Source of the DNA: Acidobacteriota bacterium
GTDB lineage: Bacteria; Acidobacteriota; Terriglobia; Terriglobales; Acidobacteriaceae
Length of the DNA: 16,753 bases
Assembly (NCBI GenBank): GCA_021799405.1
Contig: JAJZAL010000109.1
Span: 1-16,753, forward strand
Direction of reading: 5' to 3'
Under the pieces are notes generated by a model. The model made no database searches, had not been told where the DNA came from, and saw only the letters and a list, made by a program, of their open reading frames with translations. Below are positions 16,325 to 16,753 of this stretch, in pieces (position 1 is the stretch's first letter; every line of letters starts with the position of its first letter). A program made the position numbers and the translations under genes.

Positions 16325-16753
16325 TCATGCAGCGTGAGCCGGATCCAGTCCTTCCCCCGAATATTCGCGGCGGCAGTGCATCACAGTGCTGGTGATATTC
16401 GCTCGCACCACTTCATCCGCCAATTCAAAGGGATAAATGATCTCGATAAACGCCGGCAGATGAGCCAGACCGGTTGCGCGCACTTCGCTTGCAAAGCCCG
16501 CGACATCAAACAAGCCACGCCGATCAGGCCAGCCCCAGTGCGAGTCGCTTTGGAAGTCGGTGTTTTGCAGGTGGAAGGCGCCGATTGAATCGCCGAGCCC
16601 GTTGAGCCACTCAGGCATCCTTGCGCCCGGTCCATACAACGGCTGGTACAGGGCATGGCCGATATCGATCAGGAGCTTCACCGGAACTTCACACCGCCCT
16701 TCGAGGTCATTCATGAACGTCCTTGCCTGATCGACTGTCCAGGGAACCTCGCG
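16325..16753 (-). CDS. Sugar phosphate isomerase/epimerase-like TIM barrel, C-terminal part (5' end outside window)
   Basis: The minus frame is open from the window edge to TGA 16325-16327, giving 142 visible residues. The pattern fits the xylose-isomerase-like/AP endonuclease 2 superfamily: KLLIDIGHALYQPLYG holds a metal-ligand Asp-x-x-His, GAFHLQNTD the next His, HWGWPDRRG a substrate loop, and FIEIIYPFEL the final Glu. HLQxTD with a following HW block recalls tetrose/pentose-phosphate and hydroxypyruvate-type isomerases, but I would not name a substrate. It is the first gene visible of the minus-strand catabolic cluster, which suggests it converts the imported sugar before or after SDR oxidation. 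Confidence 0.72.
   Translation of the reverse strand, partial: REVPWTVDQARTFMNDLEGRCEVPVKLLIDIGHALYQPLYGPGARMPEWLNGLGDSIGAFHLQNTDFQSDSHWGWPDRRGLFDVAGFASEVRATGLAHLPAFIEIIYPFELADEVVRANITSTVMHCRREYSGEGLDPAHAA

Overview
The window looks like the chromosome of a soil or plant-litter heterotroph, most likely an acidobacterium. This is inferred from the secreted and twin-arginine glycan hydrolases, the APC permease with a cyclase-family enzyme and the overall gene style; no marker here fixes the phylum. It opens with the 3' end of gyrB on the + strand, followed by a tRNA-Ser(CGA) gene on the - strand (928-1017).

Left part (1021-5175): directly beside the tRNA lie two broken genes whose 5' ends face each other. 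One is a minus-strand remnant (1021-1465) with two in-frame stops and a frameshift. The other is a plus-strand GH125 alpha-mannosidase remnant (about 1470-1974) with a frameshift and a stop. An intact GH76 alpha-1,6-mannanase lipoprotein (2028-3191) follows, so an alpha-mannan locus has kept the endo-enzyme and lost the exo-enzyme. A further minus-strand coding remnant (3188-3478) abuts the GH76 gene. A two-gene ABC exporter (3590-5175, genes overlapping by 4 bases) comes next.

Middle (5611-10165): an intact secreted DUF4038/GH140-like glycosidase on the + strand runs tail-first into the 5' stump of a second, minus-strand DUF4038 gene (7210-7450). Upstream of that stump on the - strand is an 803-residue twin-arginine-exported tandem alpha/beta-hydrolase. 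Its first domain has Gly where the nucleophile Ser should be. A 50-codon piece of a GH31 alpha-glycosidase sits at 10016-10165.

Right part (10244-16753): six minus-strand genes. In transcription order they are a TIM-barrel sugar isomerase/epimerase (cut by the window edge), an SDR, a secreted DUF4038-like glycosidase, a second SDR, a PuuP-like APC permease and a metal-dependent cyclase-family hydrolase. Gaps are 63-117 bases except for one of 330 bases before the permease. This reads as a catabolic cluster: a glycan is cut outside the cytoplasm, the product is imported, then isomerised and oxidised. The substrate cannot be told from sequence.

The strongest overall signal is five decayed fragments of coding sequence, at least three of them glycoside hydrolases, lying at the joints between intact carbohydrate genes. 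No CRISPR, transposase, integrase or phage gene was seen.
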